The translations under genes and the position numbers were made by a program. A DNA stretch of 64,000 nt from an uncultured Sphingomonadaceae bacterium (GTDB lineage Bacteria; Pseudomonadota; Alphaproteobacteria; Sphingomonadales; Sphingomonadaceae): assembly GCA_947488845.1 (NCBI GenBank), contig CANLBM010000004.1, positions 1-64,000 on the forward strand, read 5' to 3'. Below, in pieces: positions 28,011 through 38,090 of the stretch (positions are counted from its first letter, which is position 1; each line of letters opens with the position of its first letter). The notes under the pieces are model-generated. The model saw only the letters and a list, made by a program, of their open reading frames with translations. It had not been told where the DNA came from and did no database searches.

Positions 28011-29014
28011 GCATTTTTCAGCGCCAGATCGGGCCGTTCAACCTTTCAGCCGTCGTGCTGGGATGCATGAATCTCAATCATGCCTATGGCGTTGCACCGC
28101 CCGAAGAAGGGGCCGGAAAGTTGCTGAACCATGCGCTCGATCTGGGCGTCAATATGCTCGATACCGCAGCGCTCTATGGTTTCGGCAAAAACGAACCCTT
28201 GCTGGCAAAATATGTCGGCCACCGGCGCGACGAATATATATTGGCGAGCAAATGCGTGCTCGATGTCTACGACGGCGAACGCGGCCTGAACGGGCATCCT
28301 GACGCAATTGCAGGGACACTCGACCGGGCGCTGAAACGGCTGAATACCGATCATATAGATCTCTATTATCTGCACCGGCTGGACAAGAATGTTCCGGTTG
28401 AAGAATCGGTCGGGGCGCTGGTTCGGGCGAAGGAAGCTGGAAAGATCGGTCATATCGGGCTGTCCGAAATGTCAGCCGCGACGATCCGGCGGGCGCATGC
28501 GGAGCATCCTGTGGCGATGATCCAGAGCGAATATAGTCCGTGCGTGCGCAATCCGGAGATCGCGGTTCTGGACCTGTGCGCCGAACTGGATATCGGTTTT
28601 CTCGCCTTCTCGCCGACGGCTCGCGGCTTCCTTGCCGACGCCGTTCATGATGCGGACTATGAACAGGGCGATATTCGTTCGTTCATGCCGCGCTTTATCG
28701 AGCCCGACCTCGGTCACAATCTGAAGGCAGCCGCGCGGTTCAATGCGCTGGCGGCCGACATCGGCCTGCCCCCTGCCCAGCTGGCGATCGCATGGGTTCT
28801 TGCGCGACGGCCGTTCATCGGCGCCTTGCCCGGCACCCGCTCGATCGCACATCTGGAAGAAGATATCGGTGCGGCCGCGGTCACGCTGAGCGCGGAAACA
28901 ATCGCGACGGTCGAGGATATATTCTCCGGCGATGCAATCACCGGACCGCGCTATTCGGCTGCGATGCAGAAGCATATCGACACGGAAACCTTCGCCGACG
29001 AACAACTGGCGTGA
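28007..29014 (+). CDS. aldo/keto reductase
   Basis: A 335-residue TIM-barrel oxidoreductase. The catalytic tetrad can be placed at Asp52 and Tyr57 (MLDTAALYG), Lys82 (LASKCVLD) and His123 (YYLHRLD), with the NADP-binding C-terminal segment LPGTRSIAHLEEDIGA. It resembles the AKR13-like group that reduces aldehydes and ketones. It lies between a ligC remnant and a broken ligC, so an older role in aromatic-aldehyde metabolism is possible, but this is inference from position only. Both its start and stop overlap neighbouring frames (ATGA and GTGA), indicating an operon. Confidence 0.9.
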   Translation: MSIFQRQIGPFNLSAVVLGCMNLNHAYGVAPPEEGAGKLLNHALDLGVNMLDTAALYGFGKNEPLLAKYVGHRRDEYILASKCVLDVYDGERGLNGHPDAIAGTLDRALKRLNTDHIDLYYLHRLDKNVPVEESVGALVRAKEAGKIGHIGLSEMSAATIRRAHAEHPVAMIQSEYSPCVRNPEIAVLDLCAELDIGFLAFSPTARGFLADAVHDADYEQGDIRSFMPRFIEPDLGHNLKAAARFNALAADIGLPPAQLAIAWVLARRPFIGALPGTRSIAHLEEDIGAAAVTLSAETIATVEDIFSGDAITGPRYSAAMQKHIDTETFADEQLA

Positions 29015-29908
29015 GCGTCAGGACACAGGTTGCAATTATCGGCGCACCGGCTCGGGCTGGTCGGCCGAACGCTCGAGCCGACCCGGGCAATGGCCGACAA
29101 ATATGGCGTTGCTTTCGCCACGACCGACTATGATGAAATGCTCGCACGCGATGATGTCGATGCGGTCATATTGGCAACGCCAACGCAGATGCACGCGGCC
29201 CAGTCGATCGCCGCGATGGACGCCGGCAAGCATGTCGAGGTCGAAATTCCCCTGGCAGACAGCTGGGCCGATTGCGAAGCTGTGATGGCCAAGCAGAAGG
29301 AAACCGGTCTGGTGTGCATGGTCGGCCATACCCGTCGCTTCAATCCCAGCCATCAATATGTTCACAACCGGATCAAGGCTGGGGAATATAATATCCAGCA
29401 AATGGACGTGCAGACCTATTTCTTCCGCCGCAAGAATATCAACGCCAAGGGGCAGGCACGAAGCTGGACCGACCATCTGCTGTGGCATCATGCCGCGCAT
29501 ACGGTGGATCTCTTTTCCTATCAGGCTGGACCAATCATTCAGGCCAATGCGATCCAAGGCCCGATCCATCCGGAACTGGTCATCGCGATGGACATATCGA
29601 TCCAGATGAAAGCCGAAAGCGGCGCGATCTGCACGCTTTCGCTGTCGTTCAACAATGATGGCCCGCTGGGCACATTCTTTCGCTATATCGGCGATAACGA
29701 GACCTATATCGCTCGCTATGACGATCTGGTGAACGGCAAGGAAGAAGTGATCGACGTCAGCAAGGTCGATGTTTCGATGAACGGCATCGAGCTTCAGGAC
29801 CGCGAATTCATTGCCGCGATCCGCGAAGGCCGCGAACCGAACAGCAGCGTCGCGCAGGTGCTGCCATGCTACAAGGTCCTGCACGATCTCGAACGCCAGC
29901 TGGCTTAG
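29011..29908 (+). pseudogene. ligC: ligC-like 4-carboxy-2-hydroxymuconate-6-semialdehyde dehydrogenase, frameshifted by a small internal deletion
   Basis: From about 29057 to the stop, the frame reads a LigC-type Gfo/Idh/MocA enzyme (LVGRTLEPTRAMADKYG, DVDAVILATPTQMHAAQSIA, RSWTDHLLWHHAAHTVDLF, LSLSFNNDGPLGTFFRYI), which oxidises the ring-cleavage product of protocatechuate. The natural start is the GTG at 29011 overlapping the reductase stop, giving VSVRTQVAIIGA. That frame then breaks: only ten bases separate VAIIGA from LVGRT where the family has about 21 residues including the rest of the GxGxxG motif. A deletion of roughly 53 bases (not a multiple of three) fits. A 292-codon frame from a TTG at 29030 survives, but would lack the nucleotide-binding loop. 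Confidence 0.72.
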
Positions 29909-30309
29909 CGACACGGGCAGCGATGATTTGCATGGGGGGAAGCGGGAAATGATGCATGTCGCCCGATGTCCGAGACAAAGGCGTTCGCGGACGGTCCGCC
30001 GCTTTGCGACAGCCAATCAATCTGCCGGTCGAGCGCCGCGATGACAAGTGCCGGATAGTCGGCCTTCCCCGCTGCCCGCGCAATTACAGGAAGCGCGCCA
30101 ACTCCGCGAACCGGCGCTTGAGTAAGCTCCGCGCCTCTTCCGCTATCAACGGATGGGAGATGTTTGTGGTCGACAGCTGGCTTGCAGGACTATCGGGTTC
30201 AGGATCATACGACAGATTGTCTTTCTCGCTATCAGCAGGATAAACTCTTCCGCTGCAACCATTTTTGCGGGGATGCGTAACATAGCAATCCAACAGGTAG
30301 GAGTTTGAG
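29909..30309. other. intergenic region without a supported gene
   Basis: About 400 bases between the broken ligC and the small membrane protein. Minus-strand codon patterns around 29960-30120 (for example ALPVIARAAGKADYPALVI) look protein-like but contain stops at both ends and no start. They may be a remnant of a lost gene or chance. I see no repeat, RNA gene or convincing promoter here apart from the ribosome site of the next gene. Confidence 0.4.
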
Positions 30310-30474
30310 ATGTTACGCTACGCCATTATCTTTCTTGTAATCGCCGTTGTTGCTGCCCTTCTCGGTTTTGGCGGCATAGCTGGCGCGTCGGCTGGAATCG
30401 CAAAAATAATATTCTATATATTCCTGGTACTATTCGCGGTCGGTATCGTCATGCATTTGACCCGAAGGGCCTAG
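30310..30474 (+). CDS. UPF0391/DUF1328 small membrane protein
   Basis: A 54-residue protein with two membrane helices ([22 protein letters not shown] and a helix in [18 protein letters not shown]) joined by a Gly/Ala-rich turn, ending TRRA. The sequence and size match the UPF0391 (DUF1328) family of proteobacterial inner-membrane proteins, often annotated YtjA-like and linked to envelope or general stress, with no defined activity. AGGTAGGAG at 30295-30303 is a strong ribosome site seven bases before the ATG. It is too short for many automatic gene callers. Confidence 0.88.
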   Translation: MLRYAIIFLVIAVVAALLGFGGIAGASAGIAKIIFYIFLVLFAVGIVMHLTRRA

Positions 30475-30552
30475 GTCTATTTCGGGGCATTTCTATTTTT
30501 GCGTCGTTTCAAACACTGGCGGGGATATCCCGTCGGTCGATGTTCGTCCGAC

Positions 30553-32472
30553 ATGAACGCCACACGCCCGGCTTTTCTCAACAGGCAATGGCTGGCGATT
30601 GTCGCCATCACCGTTCTGGCGTGTGGCGTTCTCGTTATTTTGGCATTGGGAGCGGTTCCCCCTTCCTTGATGCGGAGTTTAATCACAAACGAGCTAAGCG
30701 GCGCATCTGACCGCCCCGTCGAAATCGGAGCGTTAAGCAGGGACAGCTTTTTCTCTTATTCCCCTGCCATCACTGTCCACGATCTGCGGATTGGACAGCC
30801 AGCCTGGGCGGGGAAAGCGGATTTTGTGAAAGTGGAAGCGATGTCGGCGCGAATTAATGTGTTCGACATAATCGCCGGGAGAACCAGTCTTGATAATGTC
30901 ACGATAGACGGGCTGGACATATCTCTTGTCCGTGGCGAGGACGGTCGCACAAATTGGGAGCGCGGCGGTCGCGGTGAGAATGCGTTGCAGTTTGCCGACC
31001 TGATTATCACAAACTCGCGTTTCAGCTTCAAGGACGAGAAACGGGACCTCGCGCTCGCCGGGACGATACAGGTGAACGCCAAAAAGGGAGTGCGGCTGAC
31101 GGCAAGTGGTACTTTCCTGAATAGCAAAGCCGACTTCCGGTTCGCCGGACCCGCCTTTACCGGCAATGACCCGGATAGCGATTACCCGTTCACCTTTTCG
31201 CTCCGATCGCCGGCACTGGATTTAGCTGGCACCGGAAAAATGGCGGGAGGGCTGAATCTGGCGCAATTCAACGCGGCTCTTTCCGCGCGTGCGCCCACAC
31301 TCAAAAATCTTGATAAGGTGATAGAAGCGGGACTGTTCGGCACCCAGCCGATTGACCTTCACGCCACTGTCCGACACCAGAAGAAGGACTGGTACGTCGA
31401 TGAATTGAACGGCTCGATCGGGCAATCGCGGTTGAGCGCGAAGGCAAGCATCCTGAAGCGCGACGGCCGCACGAAAATTGATGCCACTATCCATGCAATC
31501 CGACTGGACTTCGATGATCTGGCCGACGATGAGGGGCTGGCAAGAGCGGCTGCAGAAAAAAGGCGTACAGGCCCGCGGGTTCTACCCAATACCAGAATCA
31601 ACCTTTCCAAAATGGGACCGACGGACGGTCAAATTGACTTCATTATCGACCGGCTGATCTCCCGGAGAGAAAGCGTCTTCCGCAGCCTGAAGGGCAAGTT
31701 GACGCTGGACAACAGGATCATCAAGATTAGCAATCTGGTCGCCGGAATGAAAAGCGGGCAACTAACAGGGACTGTGCGACTGGATCACCGTAGTGGAGCG
31801 CCCAAACTGTCGACCGACTTGACCCTTGCGGGTGCTTCGATTTCGGATCTGATCGGTGATGACGATATTATTTCTGCAAAAATGCGGGGCCGGATAAAAT
31901 TGTCGGGCAGCGGTGACACGATCAGGACGGCTCTCGAAAAAGCCAATGGCAAGGCGACGATGGTTGCGAGCGGTGGCAGCGTGCGAGCGACCGCCGCCCA
32001 TGTCCTTGGTCAAAATCTTGGCGGCGCATTGGAAAAAATAATCGACGATCCAAAAGCGCGTGTTCCGCTGCGCTGTCTGGTGGTCAATTTCAGCGCGAAT
32101 AATGGAGTTCTCACGCCCTCCCCGGTCGCCGTCGATACCGCAGTTTCCATCGGACGCGCCGAAGGCAATATCATGCTCGACGGTGAAAAAATTTCGCTGA
32201 TCATGCGCGGTGGTGCAAAAGGCAAAAGCGCGCTGCATATCGTTGACCCCATCAGGATATCGGGCAGCCTGAACGCGCCAGCCGTTTCGGTTGCGGGCCT
32301 GGGCCTCGCCCGGAAGGCACAGAAGCCCTCGCTTGGCGATGTCATAACCGTCGCCGCCAAATCTGTTGGCAGCGCGCTCGGGATCGGCAAGGATGACAAG
32401 CAGGACGCAGCATTCATCCGGAAACCGAAATCACTGAATTGCGCGGCCCTTATTGCCGACGCGATGCAATAA
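30553..32472 (+). CDS. AsmA-family protein
   Basis: A 639-residue protein anchored by one N-terminal helix (QWLAIVAITVLACGVLVILAL) with a long periplasmic part of repeated beta-strand segments, the pattern of AsmA/TamB-like bridge proteins. The early motif GALSRDSFFSYSPAITVHDLRIGQPAW and the C-terminal AsmA core (LDNRIIKISNLVAGMKSGQLTGTVRLD, VNFSANNGVLTPSPVAVDT, ISGSLNAPAVSV) support the family. Such proteins are thought to carry phospholipid or control outer-membrane assembly. The ATG at 30553 is chosen because the helix begins there; a TTG at 30499 would add an unlikely basic leader. Confidence 0.88.
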   Translation: MNATRPAFLNRQWLAIVAITVLACGVLVILALGAVPPSLMRSLITNELSGASDRPVEIGALSRDSFFSYSPAITVHDLRIGQPAWAGKADFVKVEAMSARINVFDIIAGRTSLDNVTIDGLDISLVRGEDGRTNWERGGRGENALQFADLIITNSRFSFKDEKRDLALAGTIQVNAKKGVRLTASGTFLNSKADFRFAGPAFTGNDPDSDYPFTFSLRSPALDLAGTGKMAGGLNLAQFNAALSARAPTLKNLDKVIEAGLFGTQPIDLHATVRHQKKDWYVDELNGSIGQSRLSAKASILKRDGRTKIDATIHAIRLDFDDLADDEGLARAAAEKRRTGPRVLPNTRINLSKMGPTDGQIDFIIDRLISRRESVFRSLKGKLTLDNRIIKISNLVAGMKSGQLTGTVRLDHRSGAPKLSTDLTLAGASISDLIGDDDIISAKMRGRIKLSGSGDTIRTALEKANGKATMVASGGSVRATAAHVLGQNLGGALEKIIDDPKARVPLRCLVVNFSANNGVLTPSPVAVDTAVSIGRAEGNIMLDGEKISLIMRGGAKGKSALHIVDPIRISGSLNAPAVSVAGLGLARKAQKPSLGDVITVAAKSVGSALGIGKDDKQDAAFIRKPKSLNCAALIADAMQ

Positions 32473-32515
32473 TTCCCGCCGCCGGTCGATGGTCATGCGG
32501 CCTCGACGAAAATGC

Positions 32516-35500
32516 TTATGTCAGTAGCGAGACATTTCCGCCTGCCGCCGTTGTATCGATACAAACATGCCGCTCTACCAAACACCGGTGGCCGAACTTC
32601 TCTTCGGTAATGATCGGGATCAACGCGCCGTCGCGTTTGGCCAGCGCCTGGCGGATGGCCCGGATATCTTCGATTTCGCTCCAGCAGACTGCGGCATCTA
32701 TTCCCGTCAACGCAGACAAAGCTTCGCGAGGCATGAATCCGTCGAGAGCATTTTCTCCGGTGGCACCGGGAACGCAGATCAATGATAGGCAGCCTTGTTC
32801 CTGTGCCGTCTGTGCCTGTTTTGCAGCATCGTCCGGCGTTGGCCCGAGACACAATATGGTGCCGCGCGCATAGGTGAACAGCTCGTTCGATTCCCCGGTT
32901 GGTCCGGGCATGATTTCGGAGCTGCGCGGTCGGGTGTCAACAGCCGGGAGTTTGTCGAGAGCCGCCTGAACCGTTTCGCGTTTCAACTCGCCGCCTGTTT
33001 TGACCGCCGTTACCGGTCGCGAGCTTTGATAAAAGCGCGGCAGATAATGCGGTCCGCCGGCCTTGGGGCCAGTGCCGGAAAGCCCCTCTCCCCCAAAAGG
33101 TTGCGAGCCGACGACGGCGCCGACCTGATTGCGGTTGACGTAAATATTGCCGACTTTCATCGCGCTGGTCAACTTGTCGATGCGGCGCTCGATCCGGGTC
33201 TGCAAACCAAAAGTCAGCCCATATCCGCGGCCATTGATATCGCTTATCACCTTGTCGAGCCCTCCGCTCTTGAATGTGGCGACATGCAGGACCGGCCCGA
33301 ATATCTCTTCTTCCAGATAGTCGATCCCGCCGACCTTGATAACCGCCGGTCCGACAAAATGACCGTCATCGGGACAGTCCAGCTGCTTGAGCAACCTTCC
33401 CTCGGCCTTCGCGGCGGCGATATGCGCGCTGATCTTGTCATGAGCCGCCTGATCAATGACAGGCCCGATATCGGTCGACAGCCACCACGGATTGCCCATC
33501 TCCGTCGCGTCCATCGCGCCGTATAGCATGTTGAGAAATGGCTCGGCGACATCCTCCTGCAAATAGAGCACCCGCAAGGCCGAGCAACGTTGCCCGGCGG
33601 ACTGGAATGCAGAGGTGATGATATCGCGAACCGATTGTTCCGGCAAAGCCGTCGAATCCACGAACATGCAGTTCAGGCCGCCGGTTTCAGCGATCAGCAG
33701 GGAATCAGCCTGACCATTTTCCGCGATATTCCGGTTTATCGTCTGGGCAGTGGCGGTTGAGCCAGTAAACACTACGCCTTGAACGCGTGCGTCGCCACTG
33801 ATCGTAGCCCCTACCGTCGCGCCGGCACCGGGCAGTAGCTGGAGGGACGCGACGGGTACGCCCGCTTCGTGCAGCAAATTGGTCGCCAGAGCTGCAATGA
33901 GGGGTGTCTGGTCAGCCGGTTTCGCCAGTACCGCATTGCCCGCAGCAAGCGCAGCAGCCACCTGACCGGTGAAAATCGCCAACGGGAAATTCCAGGGCGA
34001 GATGCAGCTGATTATTCCACGCGGCTTGCCCTCGGGATGTTTTTCCGCTTCCTTGGCATAATAGCGCAAAAAGTCGACTGCCTCGCGCAATTCCGCGATC
34101 GTATCGAACTGGGTCTTTCCCGCTTCCCGTGCCAGCAATGCAAAAATCTCGCCGTGATGATGCTCGTAGAGGTCGGCCGCCCGCCTCAAAATCCTGGCCC
34201 GCTCGGCTACGGGAACATCCCAGACGCGCGCATCTTCTATGGCTTCAAGGGCCTGACTTTCGTCAGCCTCGATCACTTCGCCGACCTGGCTGTCCACGCG
34301 TGCAGGATTGAATATCTTGTGGGTGGTTCCGCTGGTGACGGGCCGCACCGTAATCGCTGACGAACGCCAAAGCTTTTCGGCAAAGGGCGCGCGCTCAGCG
34401 ACATATTCATTCATGTCGTTGCGGTTGGCCAGATCCCAGCCGCGCGAGTTCACGCGTTCCGGCTGGTACAAATCGGCAGGCCTGATGATCTTCGACTGGC
34501 TGGATTTCTGGTCTGCCTTCAGTGTCTCGAACGGATCGGTCGCGATCATTTCGGCGGCCACCGTATGATTGGCCAGTTGGTTGACAAAGGAGGAGTTCGC
34601 TCCGTTCTCGAGCAGACGTCGCACCAGATAGGCAAGCAGTTCACGATGTTTGCCGACGGGCGCATATATGCGTGACCGAACTTTTTCATTGCGGAGCAAG
34701 GCATCGTGCAATGTTTCGCCCATGCCGTGCAGCCTCTGGAACTCGAAATCCTGATTGTTACCGGCCATTTCCAAAATGGCGGCAACGCTGTGGGCATTAT
34801 GGGTGGCGAATTGCGGATAGATGCGATCGGTCATTTTCAGCAGCTGGGACGCGCAGCAAATATAGCTGATATCGGTCGCCGATTTGGTCGTGAATACGGA
34901 AAAGTCGGGCACGCCATCCATTTGCGCCCGCTTGATCTCGCTGTCCCAGTAGGCGCCTTTGACCAGGCGAACCATGATCTTTCTGTCGAGCTGGGTCGCC
35001 AGGGAATAGAGCCAGTCGAGCACAAAGCTCGCCCGCTTGCCAAAGGCCTGAACCACAACGCCAAAACCATCCCATCCGGCAAGCCGCGGATCGCTCAGCA
35101 CCATCTCGACCATGTCGAGCGATATGCCGAGACGATAGGCTTCCTCGGCATCGATGTTCAGTCCGACATTGGCGTCGCGCGCGGCGCGCGCCAGTTCGCC
35201 GACACGATCGGCAAGTTCGGGAACCGCCTTGGCCTGCTGACTCATCTCGTAACGGGGATAAAGTGCCGACAATTTGATCGAAAGACCAGGATTCTCCCGC
35301 AGGTCATCAGAAACAGCGACCTTGGCGATTTCCCTGATCGCGTGGGCATAAGCGGCGAAATATTCATCCGCACCCTCCTGCGTAATCGCGGCCTCTCCGA
35401 GCATGTCATAGGAGTAAGTCGCGCCCTTGGCTTTCCACTTCTCCGCCCGCTTCAGCGCCAGCTTCATATCCTCGCCGAGGACGAACTGATTACCCAGTTC

Positions 35501-35995
35501 TTTCATTGCCTGTCGCACCGCCACCCGGATCACAGGTTCGCCCAGACGTTTGATTGCGCCGCGCAGAGCATCCAGCGGTCCGCGGCTTTCGGGCTTGTTG
35601 ATCACGCTGCGGGTCATCTCCAGCGCATAGGTCGATGCGTTGACCAGCGAGCTTTCTGATTGCCCGATATGATCGCGCCAGTTGGATGGTCCGATCTTGT
35701 CCTCGATCAGCGCGTCGATCGTCTGGTTGTCCGGCACGCGCAACAGGGCCTCTGCCAGCGTCATCAGCGCAAGACCCTCGTCGGTCGACAGGCCATATTC
35801 GCCAAGAAAACTCTCAGTCAGCGTCGGCCCGGACGCGCTACGGACGTCTCGGACAACTTGTATCGCACGTTCCCGAATACGCTTGCGTGTCTGCTCATCC
35901 GGACCGAAATTCGATATCAGATGTTCCAGAATCTCGGCTTCATCAGTGCGATGATGCGTGCGGATTTTTTCCCGGTAGTCCATCAGAGTATTCAT
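32516..35995 (-). CDS. putA: bifunctional proline dehydrogenase / L-glutamate-gamma-semialdehyde dehydrogenase PutA
   Basis: A 1159-residue enzyme that oxidises proline to glutamate. The FAD-dependent proline dehydrogenase barrel occupies about residues 130-450 (ATYSYDMLGEAA, LSIKLSALYPRYE, YLVRRLLENGANSSFV) and the aldehyde dehydrogenase domain about 500-960 (ISPWNFPLAIFTGQVAAAL, LIAETGGLN, AGQRCSALRVL with catalytic Cys near 804). A further C-terminal ALDH-like domain with the closing NVSLLT tail marks it as a type B PutA. There is no N-terminal ribbon-helix-helix, so unlike E. coli PutA it should not repress its own gene. The ATG at 35995 is preferred; others lie up to 33 codons upstream. 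Confidence 0.95.
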   Translation of the reverse strand: MNTLMDYREKIRTHHRTDEAEILEHLISNFGPDEQTRKRIRERAIQVVRDVRSASGPTLTESFLGEYGLSTDEGLALMTLAEALLRVPDNQTIDALIEDKIGPSNWRDHIGQSESSLVNASTYALEMTRSVINKPESRGPLDALRGAIKRLGEPVIRVAVRQAMKELGNQFVLGEDMKLALKRAEKWKAKGATYSYDMLGEAAITQEGADEYFAAYAHAIREIAKVAVSDDLRENPGLSIKLSALYPRYEMSQQAKAVPELADRVGELARAARDANVGLNIDAEEAYRLGISLDMVEMVLSDPRLAGWDGFGVVVQAFGKRASFVLDWLYSLATQLDRKIMVRLVKGAYWDSEIKRAQMDGVPDFSVFTTKSATDISYICCASQLLKMTDRIYPQFATHNAHSVAAILEMAGNNQDFEFQRLHGMGETLHDALLRNEKVRSRIYAPVGKHRELLAYLVRRLLENGANSSFVNQLANHTVAAEMIATDPFETLKADQKSSQSKIIRPADLYQPERVNSRGWDLANRNDMNEYVAERAPFAEKLWRSSAITVRPVTSGTTHKIFNPARVDSQVGEVIEADESQALEAIEDARVWDVPVAERARILRRAADLYEHHHGEIFALLAREAGKTQFDTIAELREAVDFLRYYAKEAEKHPEGKPRGIISCISPWNFPLAIFTGQVAAALAAGNAVLAKPADQTPLIAALATNLLHEAGVPVASLQLLPGAGATVGATISGDARVQGVVFTGSTATAQTINRNIAENGQADSLLIAETGGLNCMFVDSTALPEQSVRDIITSAFQSAGQRCSALRVLYLQEDVAEPFLNMLYGAMDATEMGNPWWLSTDIGPVIDQAAHDKISAHIAAAKAEGRLLKQLDCPDDGHFVGPAVIKVGGIDYLEEEIFGPVLHVATFKSGGLDKVISDINGRGYGLTFGLQTRIERRIDKLTSAMKVGNIYVNRNQVGAVVGSQPFGGEGLSGTGPKAGGPHYLPRFYQSSRPVTAVKTGGELKRETVQAALDKLPAVDTRPRSSEIMPGPTGESNELFTYARGTILCLGPTPDDAAKQAQTAQEQGCLSLICVPGATGENALDGFMPREALSALTGIDAAVCWSEIEDIRAIRQALAKRDGALIPIITEEKFGHRCLVERHVCIDTTAAGGNVSLLT

Positions 35996-36299
35996 TGGTC
36001 GAAGATTTCCTGTCAAATTTTTTGGCATGGTTGGCGGATTTGGAGATTCGGATATTATTGTGAGACAAGCCAATGATCGCAGGCTGTGCCGCATGATGAT
36101 TGCTTATAAAATACGACTATCGCATTTCCGGTTTCAAACGCAACCTTTGTCGCGTGCGTGGTGGCAATTTGCAGATATTCCGAGAAGCTTCATATCATCG
36201 ACATCTTTGTCGCCGCGTTGTTCGCCAAGGGAAATTCGCCTTTTACCTTGTGGCCGGTTGTTCGTTTTGGCACATGTGTAAAAAACCATAGGGGTTGGT
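35996..36299. promoter_or_regulatory. divergent intergenic region of putA and the TIGR03032 gene
   Basis: This 304-base AT-rich gap must hold the promoters for both neighbours. For putA, the minus strand has TTGAAA, an 18-base spacer and TATTTT near 36110-36140, a weak candidate. I see no unambiguous Lrp-type operator. No gene or RNA is supported in the gap. Confidence 0.35.
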
Positions 36300-37424
36300 G
36301 TGACGGAGAAGAAACCGGCAAATGCCGGGAAGAGCGTAAAAGCTTTACAGGAAAACACCAATAAACCGACGCAGGCAGCCCCTCCGACGGAGCCGGCCGC
36401 GGCCAAGACTGACATAGATTTTTCGCACGGCCTCGCCGCGTTTCTCGCCGAAAACAGCATCTCGCTTGGCTTCACATCCTACCAGACCGGACGCTTGTAT
36501 CTGGTCGGCACTGGTCAGGATGGCAAGCTTGCCCTGCACGAAGCGCAATATCCGCAGGCGATGGGTGTGGCGGGCGATAATGAGCGGATTTATCTGGGAA
36601 CCTTGACTCAGGTGGTCCGGATGGAAAATGTGCTGGCGCCGGGCCAGACCGCGAACAATGTGCACGACAAGGTCTATATTCCCCGCAACACCCAGACCAC
36701 CGGCAATATCGATATTCATGAACTCGGAATCCGTAAAAACGGACGATTAGTCTATATCAATACCCGCTATAGTTGCCTGTGCGAACCCGACATCAAGCAT
36801 AGTTTCAAGCCAATCTGGAAACCGGTGTTTATCAGCAAGCTCGCACCGGAGGACCGCTGTCATCTCAACGGACTGGCGATGGTCGACGGCGAACCGAAAT
36901 ATGTCACAGCCGTCTGTCGCAGCGATGTTGTGGATGGCTGGCGAGACCGGCGGCACGATGGCGGGGTGGTCATTGATATCGACAGCAATGAAATCATGGC
37001 AGAAGGCCTGTCGATGCCGCACAGCCCGCGCTGGTACGGCGGGAAATTATGGGTACTCAATTCCGGCAGCGGCGAGCTTGGCTGGATCGAACCCAAGAAC
37101 AAGAGATTCAATCCGGTTGCCTTCTTCCCAGGCTTCCTGCGCGGGCTCGCGTTTCACGGTAATTTCGCCGTTACAACTTTATCAAAACCGCGCCACGGCC
37201 GTTTTGAAGGACTGGCGCTGGACGACAAGCTGAAGGAAAAGGATGCCGATGCCTGGTGCGGCGTGCAAATCCTGAATCTGGAAACTGGCAGTGTCGCCCA
37301 TTGGCTGCGCTTCGATGGCGCGATCACCGAATTGTTCGACATCTGCATATTGCCCGGCGTGCGCAACCCGATCACCCTGGGACCTAATTCAGCGGAAATC
37401 AGGGATCTTATCACGTTTGAATGA
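36300..37424 (+). CDS. TIGR03032 family protein (DUF4915-like, putative beta-propeller)
   Basis: A 374-residue protein matching the TIGR03032 family, whose function is not established. It opens with a lysine/alanine/proline-rich low-complexity tail of about 40 residues, then a repetitive beta-strand architecture with motifs such as VYIPRNTQTTGNIDIHEL, RCHLNGLAMVDGEPKYVTA, SMPHSPRWYGGKLWVLNSGSGELG and FFPGFLRGLAFHGNFA. The spacing suggests a beta-propeller. No signal peptide or membrane helix is seen. The start is a GTG at 36300. It diverges from putA but a role in proline metabolism is not implied. Confidence 0.85.
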   Translation: MTEKKPANAGKSVKALQENTNKPTQAAPPTEPAAAKTDIDFSHGLAAFLAENSISLGFTSYQTGRLYLVGTGQDGKLALHEAQYPQAMGVAGDNERIYLGTLTQVVRMENVLAPGQTANNVHDKVYIPRNTQTTGNIDIHELGIRKNGRLVYINTRYSCLCEPDIKHSFKPIWKPVFISKLAPEDRCHLNGLAMVDGEPKYVTAVCRSDVVDGWRDRRHDGGVVIDIDSNEIMAEGLSMPHSPRWYGGKLWVLNSGSGELGWIEPKNKRFNPVAFFPGFLRGLAFHGNFAVTTLSKPRHGRFEGLALDDKLKEKDADAWCGVQILNLETGSVAHWLRFDGAITELFDICILPGVRNPITLGPNSAEIRDLITFE

Positions 37425-37481
37425 CGGGCCGACATGCAAAGACCGGCTCATCTGGAGGATGGTTGCCCGAAAGCGGCGTGA

Positions 37482-37829
37482 TCAGTCCTCTTTGACGGGA
37501 CGCGTATTCGAACTGGCATATCCGGCATAACCGTCGGTGAAGGCGAATAATACGCCATCGGCCTCTTCGGTCGCATAGCTCGTCGCTTCGCTTTGCGAAC
37601 TGCCAAATTCCATTTCGTCCTTTTGCATCGCGGCGATCATGGCATTCCGTTCGGCAGAACAGGCGGTCTGCACGGCTTTCTTGAACGTTCCAGTCCCGAC
37701 TTTTTCGTCAAGTTGCGCGGTTGTGAACTCGACCAGGCAATTGGAATAGGCAATACGGGCGGTCCCCGCGTCGGCGACATTGGTGGCGGATGCGGCGCTG
37801 AACAAGGCAATACTCAAAAATGCAAACAT
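37482..37829 (-). CDS. small secreted hypothetical protein
   Basis: A 115-residue protein I do not recognise. MFAFLSIALFSAASATNVADA is a signal peptide, and the mature part has two cysteines (SNCLVEF, TACSAERN) and an acidic, alanine-rich C-terminal half. The start is set at the ATG at 37829 because GAGGA lies nine bases before it; the ATG three codons earlier (37838) sits immediately on that GAGGA. The gene converges on the TIGR03032 gene with a 57-base gap. Probably periplasmic. Function unknown. Confidence 0.65.
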   Translation of the reverse strand: MFAFLSIALFSAASATNVADAGTARIAYSNCLVEFTTAQLDEKVGTGTFKKAVQTACSAERNAMIAAMQKDEMEFGSSQSEATSYATEEADGVLFAFTDGYAGYASSNTRPVKED

Positions 37830-38090
37830 GACTCTCATTCCTCAAATAATGACTGGCTATAGCATATTTGAAATCGGTGAGCGAAGCAGATTCAACATCC
37901 ATCTGATCAGATATTATCAATATATATCCGAGGGATAGCATCTGAACAACAGATTTTACGCGGCTCGCTCGCGAGAGATTGAAGATATCCGTACCCGACT
38001 CGCCTTCGAAAATATAATTTTGGCTTGCAACCGAAACCGTTTTGAGAGAATGGGGCGGCAGATATCGGGTTTCTCTTAATCGAGAATTCA

